This document shows positions 52,289-61,087 of a stretch of DNA of 64,000 nucleotides, piece by piece. The translations under genes were made by a program, and so were the position numbers. How positions within the stretch are numbered: position 1 is the stretch's first letter; each line of letters opens with the position of its first letter. Under the pieces are notes generated by a model. The model was not told the DNA's origin and searched no databases. It saw only the letters and a list, made by a program, of their open reading frames with translations. The stretch lies in NCBI GenBank assembly GCA_024234955.1, contig JACKNK010000004.1, forward strand, positions 276,001-340,000. The letters run 5' to 3'. The DNA comes from Gammaproteobacteria bacterium. GTDB taxonomy: Bacteria > Pseudomonadota > Gammaproteobacteria > JACKNK01.

Positions 52289-53307
52289 CAGAGCAGCCGT
52301 TCCAGGGCTTCGCCGACCACCGCCGGGCGGATGCCATTGAGGCAGTTGGTGTGCCCCAAGGGGCAATCCCGTGCAAAACATGGGCTGCATTCCAGTCCCA
52401 GACGTACGATCTCGACGCGCTCGGCAAGCGGCGGGGTAAATCCCGGGTCGCTGGAGCCATATATCGCCACCAGGGGCCGCGCCAATGCCGCCGCGACATG
52501 CATCAGGCCGGAGTCGTTGCTGACCACGGCATCGCATCGCGCCAGCAGGTCGATCGCTTGCGCCAGGCTGGTCCGACCGGCGAGATCGTCGCAGCCCGGC
52601 GCCGCCTCCCGGATCGCCCTGGTGATCGCCCGGTCCTTGTCCGAACCGAATAACCACACTCGCCATCCGCGTCGGAGATAGCCCGCCGCGAGGTCTGCAA
52701 AATGCGGCCAACGCTTTGCCGGACCGTACTCGGCGCCGGGGCACAAGCCCAATATCGGGACATCGTCGCTTGCCAATCCCAGAGCCAGCATTGCGTTATC
52801 CGCGCCCTTGGATGGCGAGACGAGATGCGGACGGGGAAGCGCTTCGGGCATCGCCGCACGGTCATCCAGACCCAAGGCCACGAAGCGCTGCACCGTCATG
52901 GTCAGACGCTGTTTGTCGAGGCGGCGAATGTCGTTGACAAGACCGTAACGCAGTTCTCCGACAAATCCGGTTCGGCGCGGGATGCGGGCGAAAAACGGCG
53001 TGAGTGCCGATTTCAGCGAATTCGGCAGAAGAATGGCCTGATCGTATGCCTGTTCACGCAATGTGATCCCCAGGCTTCGACGTAACCCGAACTGCAACTG
53101 ACCATGTCCCAGCGGCATATCAATGGCATGACGTACTTCCGGCATTCGTTCCAGCAGCGGCCGGCTCCAGCCTGGCGCGAGCACGTCGATCCGGACATCG
53201 GGATTCTTCTGGCGCAGCACCATGAACAGGCTCTGCGCCATGACCATGTCGCCGACCCAGGATGGGCCGACGACGAGGATTTTGGCGGGGGGTTCGGACC
53301 TTGGCAC
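52288..53307 (-). CDS. waaF: lipopolysaccharide heptosyltransferase II
   Basis: A 339-aa GT9 enzyme adding the second core heptose. KILVVGPSWVGDMVMAQSLF at the N-terminus, LCPGAEYGPAKRWP (donor site) and VSNDSGLMHVAAALARP, then the typical C-terminal Cys-rich SPCFARDCPLGHTNC. Cotranscribed with waaC (1-bp overlap) and preceded by the zinc-finger gene 18 bp upstream. Confidence 0.95.
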   Translation of the reverse strand: MPRSEPPAKILVVGPSWVGDMVMAQSLFMVLRQKNPDVRIDVLAPGWSRPLLERMPEVRHAIDMPLGHGQLQFGLRRSLGITLREQAYDQAILLPNSLKSALTPFFARIPRRTGFVGELRYGLVNDIRRLDKQRLTMTVQRFVALGLDDRAAMPEALPRPHLVSPSKGADNAMLALGLASDDVPILGLCPGAEYGPAKRWPHFADLAAGYLRRGWRVWLFGSDKDRAITRAIREAAPGCDDLAGRTSLAQAIDLLARCDAVVSNDSGLMHVAAALARPLVAIYGSSDPGFTPPLAERVEIVRLGLECSPCFARDCPLGHTNCLNGIRPAVVGEALERLL

Positions 53308-53325
53308 TACAAAGTGCCCGACCGA

Positions 53326-53547
53326 TCAGCGCAGGATGTATTCGGTGCCGCAATACGGGCAGGTGCCACGCCCGTTGCCTTCTTCGAGCGGAATATAGAC
53401 CCGGGGATGGGAATTCCAGGCGCTGGTACCGGGCATCGGGCAATGCACCGGCAGATCCGATCGGCTGACTTCGATACGCAACTCATTGTTGGACGGCGCA
53501 GCACCGACATCGGTCGCGTTGTGGTTGGCGTTGAAAGCGGTGCTCAT
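53326..53547 (-). CDS. CHCC zinc-finger domain protein
   Basis: A 73-aa protein with ligands Cys36, His47, Cys63 and Cys66 (CPYCG), as in the zf-CHCC family related to the complex I accessory subunit NDUFS6. Its bacterial role is unknown. It lies between ilvE and waaF, an order found in other gammaproteobacteria. GAGAG precedes the ATG. Confidence 0.9.
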   Translation of the reverse strand: MSTAFNANHNATDVGAAPSNNELRIEVSRSDLPVHCPMPGTSAWNSHPRVYIPLEEGNGRGTCPYCGTEYILR

Positions 53548-53591
53548 AGCGGTCTCTCTCTATTCACTCTCGCCCGGCAAAGGGCGTTGAT

Positions 53592-54518
53592 TCAGGCATA
53601 AACCCGAGTCAGCCATTCCGGATGGGTATCACGACGACCATTTACCTGATCGAAATACATGGCCTGCAATTTCTCCGTGATCGGACCGCGCCCGCCATTG
53701 CCGATGGTGCGCTTGTCGACTTCACGGATCGGGGTGACTTCGGCGGCGGTGCCGGTGAAGAAGCACTCATCCGCGATATAGACCTCGTCACGGGTGATGC
53801 GCTTTTCGATCACATCGACGCCGATCTCGGCGGCCAGTTCCATGACCGTGCGGCGGGTAATGCCGTCCAGGGCCGAGGTCAGATCGGGGGTATAGATCAC
53901 GCCGTTTTTGACCAGGAAGAAGTTCTCGCCGCTGCCTTCCATGACGAAACCCTGGTTGTCGAGCAGCAAGGCTTCGTCGTACCCGCAATCGAGGGCTTCG
54001 CGCAGGGCCAGCATGGAATTCATGTAATTGCCGTTGGCCTTGGCGCGGCACATCGTGATGTTGACGTGATGCCGGGTGAACGACGAGACCCGGATGCGGA
54101 TGCCGCGCTCCATGTTCTCCGCACCCAGGTAGGAACCCCAGGACCAGGCCGCGACCATGCAATGCACCTGCAGGTTATCGGCGCGCAAGCCCATGCCTTC
54201 GGAACCGTAGAAACACATGGGCCGGATGTACGCGGACTCCAGCTTGTTTTCGCCGACCGCAGCGACATGCGCCGCATTGATCTCATCGTGGGTGTACGGG
54301 ACTTTCATGCCCAGGATATGGGCGGAGTTGAACAGCCGATCCGTGTGCTCTTTCAGGCGAAAGATCGCCGTTCCGCCTTGGGCGTTGTAGGCACGCACGC
54401 CTTCAAACACGCCCATGCCGTAATGCAGGGTATGGGTAAGGACGTGCGTCTGCGCATCGCGCCAGGGGAGCAGTTCCCCGTCCAACCAGATGACGCCGTC
54501 GCGATCAGCCATGCTCAT
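53592..54518 (-). CDS. ilvE: branched-chain amino acid aminotransferase
   Basis: A 308-aa fold-IV PLP aminotransferase for the last step of leucine, isoleucine and valine synthesis. GVFEGVRAYN near the N-terminus, the PLP Lys in MCRAKANGNYMNSML, and the Glu site EALLLDNQGFVMEGSGENFF. Full length. It is the second gene of the glnE operon, 42 bp after glnE. Confidence 0.95.
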   Translation of the reverse strand: MSMADRDGVIWLDGELLPWRDAQTHVLTHTLHYGMGVFEGVRAYNAQGGTAIFRLKEHTDRLFNSAHILGMKVPYTHDEINAAHVAAVGENKLESAYIRPMCFYGSEGMGLRADNLQVHCMVAAWSWGSYLGAENMERGIRIRVSSFTRHHVNITMCRAKANGNYMNSMLALREALDCGYDEALLLDNQGFVMEGSGENFFLVKNGVIYTPDLTSALDGITRRTVMELAAEIGVDVIEKRITRDEVYIADECFFTGTAAEVTPIREVDKRTIGNGGRGPITEKLQAMYFDQVNGRRDTHPEWLTRVYA

Positions 54519-54560
54519 GAAGGTGTACTCCGAAATACGCGAAAAGGGAGAGCACGGAAA

Positions 54561-57437
54561 TCAGTTATCGCCGTTGCCCATCCATTGGTTCCACAGGCCT
54601 TGTACCGCCGACCTGAACTCGATGAATTCGTCGGCAGGAACGCGGGCCGGTTTGTCCTGCAGGACCAGTCGATGCCCCCGAGCGCGATAGGCACGGTATG
54701 CGTCGGCCAACAGGTCCGCATCCTCGGCAGACATCAGCCCCTCCGTCGCGAGGGTCTCAAGGATACGAATATTGTCGGTCCAGCGGGTCAATGCGGGGTG
54801 TGCGTTAGCCTGAGAAAGAACCGCGAATTGAACCAAAAATTCAATATCGGCGATACCTCCCGCGTCCTGCTTGAGGTCAAATTCGTCCTCGGACCTGCTT
54901 CCAAGCTGCTCCCGCATTCTGGCTCGCATGTCCCGCACTTCTGTTCGCAAAGCGTTCGTGTCTCGCTTACGTGAGAGGATTTCATGACGTATCTCGTCAA
55001 AGGAGTCTTTCAACTTGGGATCGCCGGCAATAAATCTGGCGCGGACCAGTGCCTGGTGCTCCCATGTCCAGGCGGCATCGCGTTGATACGTCACGAACGC
55101 GTTCAGCCCGGTCACCAGCATCCCAGAATTGCCATTCGGGCGGAGGCGCATGTCGATTTCGTAGAGCTGTCCGGCCGACGTCGAGGTTGCGAGATAATTC
55201 ACCATCCGCTGCGCGACACGTGCGAACCAGGTGTTGTTATCCAGCGGTCTGTCACCCTCGCTTTCCTGTCGCTCCCCGGTGGAGTTGTGAATCAGTACGA
55301 CATCAAGATCAGAGCCATAGCCCAACTCCCACCCGCCTAGTTTGCCGTAAGCGATCACACCCAGACCCGGGTGCCTTGACACCCCACTCTCCGTACAACT
55401 TGGGCGGCCATGTTTCATGGTGATGTCACGAAGCGACAGTTCCAAGACGGTCGAAACGCAGGCTTCCGCAATATCAGTCAGTAGATCCGACACCTTCATC
55501 AAGGGTGTAACGCCCATGATGTCAGCGGCAGCGACTCTTAATACATGCGCATGTTTGCAATGGCGAAGCGCGTCCATTTCACATTCGGTGTCCCTGGGCG
55601 TACAAACCTCGAGCCGGGATGCCAGATCGATCTTCAGGTCATGTCGTTCGACAGTGCCATACAGCCTGCGTGGGTCGAGGAGTTCATCCAGCACAATCGG
55701 ATGACGGGTGACATAGCTTGCAAGCCACGGACTCGCATCGACCAGGCGCACGAGATGCCCGAGGACTTTCGGGCTGTCCAGCAGAAGTGACAGATAAACC
55801 GATCGGCCCGCAATACGCTCCATCAAATCAAGTAGCCGGACCAAGGCCACCGAGCCATCCGGTAATTCGCGGACGTTTTGCAGTAAACGAGGAATCAGCC
55901 GGTCCAGGCGCTCACGAGCAACCGAAGTCAAAGCACGATACGTTCTACTCTCCCGCAAGCCACGCAGATGAGCGGCAACCACGGCAGGATCATCGACGCC
56001 TTCTGACGCCAAAATAGCAATGGCTTTTTCATCGCCACAATGATCGGCCCAGACATGATCGAGAGGGGAATTTGATGTGTTATCAGGCACATCTTCGCCG
56101 AAAACCGCCTGAAAATGTCGCTGTACGTTGTTCTGATGTTTTGCTAACGCAGCGTTGAACGAATGCCAATCGGGAAACGCCATCGTGAACGCGAGGCGCG
56201 CACGACCGATTTCGTCCGTTGGTAATGTCTGTGACTGCTGGTCAGCGAAAGCCTGAAGTCGGTTTTCCGTTTTGCGCAAGAATATATAGGCGTCCTTGAG
56301 CTCTTGAAATGTGTCCCGACTGATATGTCCAAGATCCGCAAGTGCTTCGAGTGTCACCAGTATTCCCCGATGTTGAAGTCGGGATTCCCTACCCCCTCGC
56401 ACAAGCTGGAATGCCTGCCCGATAAATTCAACCTCCCGGATACCGCCCGGGCCAAGCTTGATATTGTCGCGAAGCCCCCGTCGGCTCACCTCCCTCGCGA
56501 TCATCGCCTTCATTTCCCGCAGCTGCTCGAAGGTCCCGTAATCCAGATATCGTCGGTAGACAAAGGGCTTAAGCATCGCCATGAGCTGCTGCCCCGCCGC
56601 AATATCCCCAGCCACCGGGCGAGCCTTGATCATCGCGTATCGCTCCCATTCCCGCCCCTGTGTCGTGTAATACGTCTCCATCTGGGCGAAGCTCATGGCC
56701 AACGGCCCGCTATCGCCGAACGGTCGTAGGCGCATATCGACACGAAATACGAACCCATCTGCCGTATGTTCATTCAAGACTTTGATTAGGCGACGACCCA
56801 ATCGGACGAAGAACTCCTCATTTGTCTTGGCCTTTCGCCCGTTCACCTCGCCATCGGCGGGATAGGCAAATATCAGGTCGATATCGGAACTGAAATTGAG
56901 CTCACGCGCGCCGAGCTTGCCCATTCCCAGGACAACCAACTCCTGCGGCCTCCCTTGGTCGTCTACCGGTTCGCCCAATTCGGAAACTTGCCAGTCATAC
57001 AACGTGCTCAACGCTGCTGACACACACGCGTCTGCAAGGCGGGACAACGACACCAACACCTCTTCGAGGTCCGCCTCTCCTGCTAGATCCCGCCACGCGA
57101 TTCGCACCATCTCGTTACGACGGAATGTCCTTAGAACGGTACTGAGTTCATCCGGGTTCCCGCAGTGTTGGACCTGTTCGCTGAGCCTGGATTGGTATTC
57201 AGTTTCTTCGTAGACCCGCTCTAAATCGCCGCTCGTAAACAGCCGGTCCACAAGGTCCGGATCTTTAATGCATGCCCGTGCGACGAACTCACTTCCGACC
57301 CAGGCGTGGACTAAATGGTCATCAAATTGAGGCAACGCATGCCCCGCCGCAATGGAATTCTCCACGTAACTATCCCAAAGCGCTTCAAACGATCCACGCA
57401 GCAACTCTGGCACGAAATCAATCATTGCGGCGGCCAT
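54561..57437 (-). CDS. glnE: bifunctional glutamine synthetase adenylyltransferase/deadenylase
   Basis: A 958-aa enzyme that adds and removes AMP on glutamine synthetase in response to PII. Two nucleotidyltransferase halves: the first with NFSSDIDLIFAYP near residue 182, the second with GYGSDLDVVLIHN near 700. Length fits the family. GC content of the middle (55-57 kb) looks clearly lower than that of the neighbouring genes, estimated by eye. A second in-frame ATG lies 12 bp inside the start. The IS3 element begins 180 bp upstream. Confidence 0.95.
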   Translation of the reverse strand: MAAAMIDFVPELLRGSFEALWDSYVENSIAAGHALPQFDDHLVHAWVGSEFVARACIKDPDLVDRLFTSGDLERVYEETEYQSRLSEQVQHCGNPDELSTVLRTFRRNEMVRIAWRDLAGEADLEEVLVSLSRLADACVSAALSTLYDWQVSELGEPVDDQGRPQELVVLGMGKLGARELNFSSDIDLIFAYPADGEVNGRKAKTNEEFFVRLGRRLIKVLNEHTADGFVFRVDMRLRPFGDSGPLAMSFAQMETYYTTQGREWERYAMIKARPVAGDIAAGQQLMAMLKPFVYRRYLDYGTFEQLREMKAMIAREVSRRGLRDNIKLGPGGIREVEFIGQAFQLVRGGRESRLQHRGILVTLEALADLGHISRDTFQELKDAYIFLRKTENRLQAFADQQSQTLPTDEIGRARLAFTMAFPDWHSFNAALAKHQNNVQRHFQAVFGEDVPDNTSNSPLDHVWADHCGDEKAIAILASEGVDDPAVVAAHLRGLRESRTYRALTSVARERLDRLIPRLLQNVRELPDGSVALVRLLDLMERIAGRSVYLSLLLDSPKVLGHLVRLVDASPWLASYVTRHPIVLDELLDPRRLYGTVERHDLKIDLASRLEVCTPRDTECEMDALRHCKHAHVLRVAAADIMGVTPLMKVSDLLTDIAEACVSTVLELSLRDITMKHGRPSCTESGVSRHPGLGVIAYGKLGGWELGYGSDLDVVLIHNSTGERQESEGDRPLDNNTWFARVAQRMVNYLATSTSAGQLYEIDMRLRPNGNSGMLVTGLNAFVTYQRDAAWTWEHQALVRARFIAGDPKLKDSFDEIRHEILSRKRDTNALRTEVRDMRARMREQLGSRSEDEFDLKQDAGGIADIEFLVQFAVLSQANAHPALTRWTDNIRILETLATEGLMSAEDADLLADAYRAYRARGHRLVLQDKPARVPADEFIEFRSAVQGLWNQWMGNGDN

Positions 57438-57621
57438 TCATCAGCACTCTTCAGCTGCGCAAACTCACTGAGTCACCAGCAGACCCGGTCGGATAACAAA
57501 CGTGATCTGGGATACGACCGACTGCACCCATCCGCCAAGACAAGGGGTGCGGACCTTAAGTATCGCGAGATCATCATTGAAGATCGGTATACGACCTCCG
57601 CCCTGCGCAAGCAAGCGGGTT

Positions 57622-58440
57622 CTACCCCGTTTTCACGGACGGTTTGAAAAGGGATGAAAACTTCTGATCCTGTGCGGCGACTCTACGCCGCATCCTGGGG
57701 TTGTGAAATCGCTCGATGTAGTCGAACAGGTCGGCCCGCGCCTCGTTCCGAGTGCGGTAGCGTCGGTGGTGAACCCGCTCACGTTTGAGCACCCCGAAAA
57801 AGCCCTCGCAGGCCGCGTTGTCGCCGCAGTGACCGACGGCGCTCATGCTGCTGATCAACCCTTTCCCGGTAAGAAATCGCTGGTAATCCCCACTGGTGAA
57901 TTGGCAGCCGCGATCCGAATGCAGGATTACGTCCTTGGGCTCCTGACGGTGCCAGACGGCCATCTCCACCGCGCGGATGACCATGTGCCGGTCCTGCCGG
58001 TGATGCATGGCCCAGCCGATGACGAGCTTGCTGAACAGATCAATCACCACGCACAGATACAGCTTGCCTTCGAGCGTGTTGATCTCGGTAATGTCGGTCA
58101 CCCACTTGGTATCCGGTTCCCGCGCCGTGAAGTCCCTTTCCAAGCGATTGTCGATCCCTTCCGGACGCTGGCTGGAACCCCCGAATCGCCGATTCCGCTT
58201 GCGCGGCCAGCCTTGAATGCCATGGGCAGCCATCAGGCGGGCGATGCGGTTCGGACTGGCCGTTTCCCCTTCGGCTACCAGATCCTCGTGCATCCGTGGG
58301 GCGCCGATGATGCCGCCGCTGTCGTCGTGAATCTCGCGAATGCGCATCAGCAGACGCGCATTGTCCGATTCACGCGCACTCGGCGCACGGGCTTCCCAGG
58401 CGTAATACCCACTGGGTGACACGTGCAGGCAACAGCACAT
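57622..58440 (-). CDS. IS3-family transposase OrfB
   Basis: A 272-aa integrase-core protein with DDE residues in WVTDITEI, LHSDRGCQF and DNAACEGFFG. The N-terminal part VSPSGYYAW is the usual OrfB start region. In vivo it is probably made as an OrfAB fusion by -1 slippage near AAAGGG at the end of OrfA (about 58498); open codons continue upstream of 58440 in this frame. All catalytic residues look intact. Confidence 0.93.
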   Translation of the reverse strand: MCCCLHVSPSGYYAWEARAPSARESDNARLLMRIREIHDDSGGIIGAPRMHEDLVAEGETASPNRIARLMAAHGIQGWPRKRNRRFGGSSQRPEGIDNRLERDFTAREPDTKWVTDITEINTLEGKLYLCVVIDLFSKLVIGWAMHHRQDRHMVIRAVEMAVWHRQEPKDVILHSDRGCQFTSGDYQRFLTGKGLISSMSAVGHCGDNAACEGFFGVLKRERVHHRRYRTRNEARADLFDYIERFHNPRMRRRVAAQDQKFSSLFKPSVKTG

Positions 58441-58487
58441 CAGGCGAACCGGGAAGTCACTGCGACAACGTTGAATCGTCTGGTACC

Positions 58488-58775
58488 TCAGAACGACCCT
58501 TTGGCGAAGAACGTTGCCGCTTCGCGTAAAAAATCCCGTTCCTTCTTCACCCTTGCGAGCTCCCGTTTCAGCCGGGCGATCTCTTCGTCGCGTGGGCTGC
58601 CGGACCCACCGAAGGCCTTACCCTTCGCCTCTTCGGCTTCTCGCTTCCAGCGGGTTAGCAGATTCGGATTGATCCCGATTTCCAGAGCCACCTGGCGGCA
58701 GCTGACGCCCGGCTGACGGGTCAACTCAATCGCTTCGCGCTTGAACTCCGCACTGAACTTTCTTCGCTTCGACAT
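58488..58775 (-). CDS. IS3-family transposase OrfA
   Basis: A 95-aa helix-turn-helix protein (KFSAEFKREAIELTRQPGVS...NLLTRWKRE) with a C-terminal leucine-zipper-like helix (EIARLKRELARVKKERDFL). It binds the IS ends. The ATG at 58775 follows GGAGG by 5 bp; a GTG 6 bp upstream is also open. The end GCCAAAGGGTCG may be the frameshift region. Confidence 0.92.
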   Translation of the reverse strand: MSKRRKFSAEFKREAIELTRQPGVSCRQVALEIGINPNLLTRWKREAEEAKGKAFGGSGSPRDEEIARLKRELARVKKERDFLREAATFFAKGSF

Positions 58776-58941
58776 GAACACCTCCTCGGCACAGTGTGCC
58801 TCTTCTTGGATGTGTCCGTGTTAACGGGGGAGAACCCAGCGCTATCCACACGCGCCATCGCTTAGGGATTGCGCGATGCCGACGAGTTCCATCTGAAAAC
58901 CCGCGATACCTTTCCCGCTAGATTGCGTTGGACCAAAAAAA

Positions 58942-58964
58942 GGCGATTATATACAAGGCATACC
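58942..58964. repeat. left terminal inverted repeat of the IS1595-type element
   Basis: 23 bp, 18/23 identical to the right end. It contains TATATA and AAGG, both absent from the right end; the AAGG lies 7 bp before the protease start codon. Confidence 0.75.
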
Positions 58965-58965
58965 C

Positions 58966-60084
58966 ATGCGCGGTAATGTAGGGCGCGCAGGGGATGAAGT
59001 TTCGTGGGGAGACCTACAATGGGACCGCCAGCGCATTCCTGCGACATCGTCATCCGGCGCTGTCTACTACAGATTTGTCCCCACAGGTATGCCACGGATA
59101 CCCGATAAGATTCTCGATACGGCGTTCTACCTGTACCCGGATTCCGATTCCGCGAAGCTGGGAACGGGTTTCGGAGGCACGGGATTTGTCGTATCTGTCA
59201 AAAGTGAAAAGAACCCTGAATTCGTTACTCTGTATGGCGTGACCAATTGGCACGTTGCGGTTAGAGAAGGATGCTCGGTGATTCGCCTGAATAACTCCGA
59301 TGGATCGGTAGACATTCGCGAGCACGATCCGAGCGATTGGTTGTTCGACCCACAATATGACTTGGCAGTAATTCCATTGCAGCCAAGCGAAGGGATGCGT
59401 GTTTCTCAGGTTCGAGCAGAAGACCTAGTTGCCTTGGATGACGACATTGGCATAGGTGATGATGTATTCATGGTTGGCCGTTTTATCGACCATGACGGAG
59501 TCGCTTCAAACAAGCCAGCGATAAGGTTTGGAAACATCAGCATTGATCCAACTCCGATCGTGCAGCCCAACAAGCAGGTTGCGGATTGCTATTGCGTAGA
59601 TGTTCACTCCAGGTCAGGGTTTTCGGGTTCCCCGGTATTCGTCTACAACCAGACCACTGGGCGCTTCTATCCTGAAAACGAAGGACGACCCAATCCGCGC
59701 CCCCTGTTCTTGAAATTACTTGGGATTCATTGGGGCCAATTTCCTGAGGAATGGGAGATCGTGGATGGGAAAGGCCGTCTAATCGCAGACGGTGCCGATG
59801 GCATGGATAGTCAATACATCAAGGGGCTTAGCGGCATGACATGCGTGCTACCAGCGTGGCGCATCATGGAATTGCTCAACCACCCCGAACTATTGGAGCA
59901 CCGAAAAATGGTCGAAAATGAAATCCCGGATTTCAATCCGAACAGCATTCCCGTCGCGGAATCTTTGTCGCCAACGCGCAGCGGCAGCGCACTTAAACCA
60001 AACAAAGTGGAAGACTCAACTGAATCCACTCGTGACGCGCTGCTTGGTCGGATGCTGAATACGCCGCCGAACCCGAAGAAGTGA
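58966..60084 (+). CDS. trypsin-like serine protease, transposon passenger
   Basis: A 372-aa protein without a signal peptide. A chymotrypsin-fold protease domain spans about residues 45-285 with catalytic His96 (TNWHVA), Asp132 (YDLAVIPL) and Ser220 (GFSGSP). The C-terminal 80 residues are polar and probably flexible. The cytoplasmic location is unusual and recalls trypsin-like modules in defence systems, but no partner gene is present, so that is speculation. The start at 58966 lies just inside the inverted repeat with AAGG 7 bp upstream. GC is lower than the chromosome, suggesting transfer. It ends 1 bp before the convergent transposase stop. Confidence 0.82.
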   Translation: MRGNVGRAGDEVSWGDLQWDRQRIPATSSSGAVYYRFVPTGMPRIPDKILDTAFYLYPDSDSAKLGTGFGGTGFVVSVKSEKNPEFVTLYGVTNWHVAVREGCSVIRLNNSDGSVDIREHDPSDWLFDPQYDLAVIPLQPSEGMRVSQVRAEDLVALDDDIGIGDDVFMVGRFIDHDGVASNKPAIRFGNISIDPTPIVQPNKQVADCYCVDVHSRSGFSGSPVFVYNQTTGRFYPENEGRPNPRPLFLKLLGIHWGQFPEEWEIVDGKGRLIADGADGMDSQYIKGLSGMTCVLPAWRIMELLNHPELLEHRKMVENEIPDFNPNSIPVAESLSPTRSGSALKPNKVEDSTESTRDALLGRMLNTPPNPKK

Positions 60085-60085
60085 C

Positions 60086-61009
60086 TCAGGCGTAGGTAAG
60101 GCGCTTGCCGTCGATCCCTTTCAGGAGCAATTCGGCGCGTTCGTCATCGCTGTATCCGAGTGCCACACGGAAGTTGTAGCGAAAGTCGAATTCGCACAGA
60201 TAGCGTTTCAGGTGATGCGGGCGGCAATGCTGATAGATGCCCTTCATCCCACGTTTAAAGATCGAGAAATATCCTTCGATCGTGTTCGTATGGATGTCTC
60301 CGCGCACGTACTCGCCAATCCCATGTTGCACGTATTCATGGGACAGGAACTCGGCGGATAGCGGGGTCTTTGTCAAGCAATATTGCCCAGCCTCATCGGT
60401 CATGATGTGCGAGTCGGCTTTGATCTGTTCGCGCAGGATCGGTCGCAAGGTAGCGGCGTTAACTGCTGGAACATGCGTAGAGCGCACACGACCGCCGCGC
60501 TCTACCAGGGCAAGCACTTTCTGCTTGTGGTGATAGCCTCGCCCCTTTTTCTGACCGCGTGGCTTGATGCTTGTGTCGTGGCCGATGAACGTTTCATCGA
60601 CCTCAACGACGGTCCCGCCGCCGCCCATTGAATCCGGATTGTCGTCTCGTGCCGCTTCTCGCAGACGATGCATCATGAACCATGCGGTCTTGTACGTGAC
60701 GCCAAGCGTGCGGTGAAGCTGATGGGCGCTGATGCCTTTCTTGCTCGAAGCGAACAGGTGAGCCGCAAGCACCCACTTGTTCAAAGGCACTTTGGACTTC
60801 TCGAATACGGTCCCAACAGTCACGCTGAAATGGCCCTTGCACGAGTAGCACTTGTACAGGCCATTGCGGTGAGATGCGCCATGTAAGGGCTTTACGTTTT
60901 CGGCTTCGCCGCAGTGCGGGCAAGCCGTGCCATTGGGCCAGCGGATCGCCTCAAGATGTTGGCGCGCAGCTTCAGGGTCCGTGTAGATGGGGGCGGTTAG
61001 ATCAGTCAT
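60086..61009 (-). CDS. IS1595-family (ISXO2-like) transposase
   Basis: A 307-aa protein. N-terminal zinc ribbon with CPHCGE and CYSCKGHF, then a helical region and an ISXO2-like catalytic domain with VEVDETFIG (first Asp), MTDEAGQY (second Asp) and HTNTIEGYFSIFKR (Asn/Glu region). It looks intact. A GGAGGT ribosome-binding site lies 8 bp before the ATG, within a perfect hairpin. It shares the element with the convergent protease gene. Confidence 0.92.
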   Translation of the reverse strand: MTDLTAPIYTDPEAARQHLEAIRWPNGTACPHCGEAENVKPLHGASHRNGLYKCYSCKGHFSVTVGTVFEKSKVPLNKWVLAAHLFASSKKGISAHQLHRTLGVTYKTAWFMMHRLREAARDDNPDSMGGGGTVVEVDETFIGHDTSIKPRGQKKGRGYHHKQKVLALVERGGRVRSTHVPAVNAATLRPILREQIKADSHIMTDEAGQYCLTKTPLSAEFLSHEYVQHGIGEYVRGDIHTNTIEGYFSIFKRGMKGIYQHCRPHHLKRYLCEFDFRYNFRVALGYSDDERAELLLKGIDGKRLTYA

Positions 61010-61012
61010 TTC

Positions 61013-61029
61013 ACATACCTCCGGTATGT
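61013..61029 (-). promoter_or_regulatory. hairpin covering the transposase ribosome-binding site
   Basis: On the transcript ACAUACC-GGA-GGUAUGU forms 7 base pairs. The GGAGGU Shine-Dalgarno lies in its loop and 3' arm, just before the start codon. It could hold down transposase translation. Confidence 0.5.
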
Positions 61030-61057
61030 CTTATACTGAATACTAACCATGGCGATT

Positions 61058-61080
61058 GGTATGTCAAGTAGACAATCGCC
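61058..61080. repeat. right terminal inverted repeat of the IS1595-type element
   Basis: Reads GGTATGTCAAGTAGACAATC then GCC on the + strand and pairs with the left end at 58942. The octamer GGTATGTC recurs at 61023, 35 bp further inside. Confidence 0.75.
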
Positions 61081-61087
61081 AAAAAAA

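Larger units (their letters stand above)
57617..58837 (-). mobile_element. complete IS3-family insertion sequence
   Basis: 1221 bp. The ends GGGTTCTACCCCGTTTTCAC and (reverse complement) GGGTTCTCCCCCGTTAACAC continue as GGAC on both sides, with 3 mismatches in 24 bp. Both flanks carry AGC, a likely 3-bp target duplication. It encodes OrfA and OrfB in overlapping phases, as expected for -1 frameshifting. It lies between the glnE start and the IS1595-type transposon. Confidence 0.9.
58942..61080. mobile_element. IS1595-type transposon carrying a trypsin-like protease passenger
   Basis: 2139 bp. The left end GGCGATTATATACAAGGCAT (then ACC) and right end (reverse complement) GGCGATTGTCTACTTGACAT (then ACC) match at 18 of 23 positions. 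Flanks are CAAAAAAA on the left and AAAAAAAA on the right, compatible with an 8-bp target duplication as IS1595 elements make. It encodes an ISXO2-like transposase and, convergently, a serine protease. Passenger genes are known in this IS family. The insertion point is the T-run of the rRNA operon terminator. Confidence 0.8.

Noticed and set aside
58842..60084. A multi-gene defence island around the protease
   Set aside because: The protease has no partner gene; it is enclosed by transposon ends together with a transposase, which explains its position.
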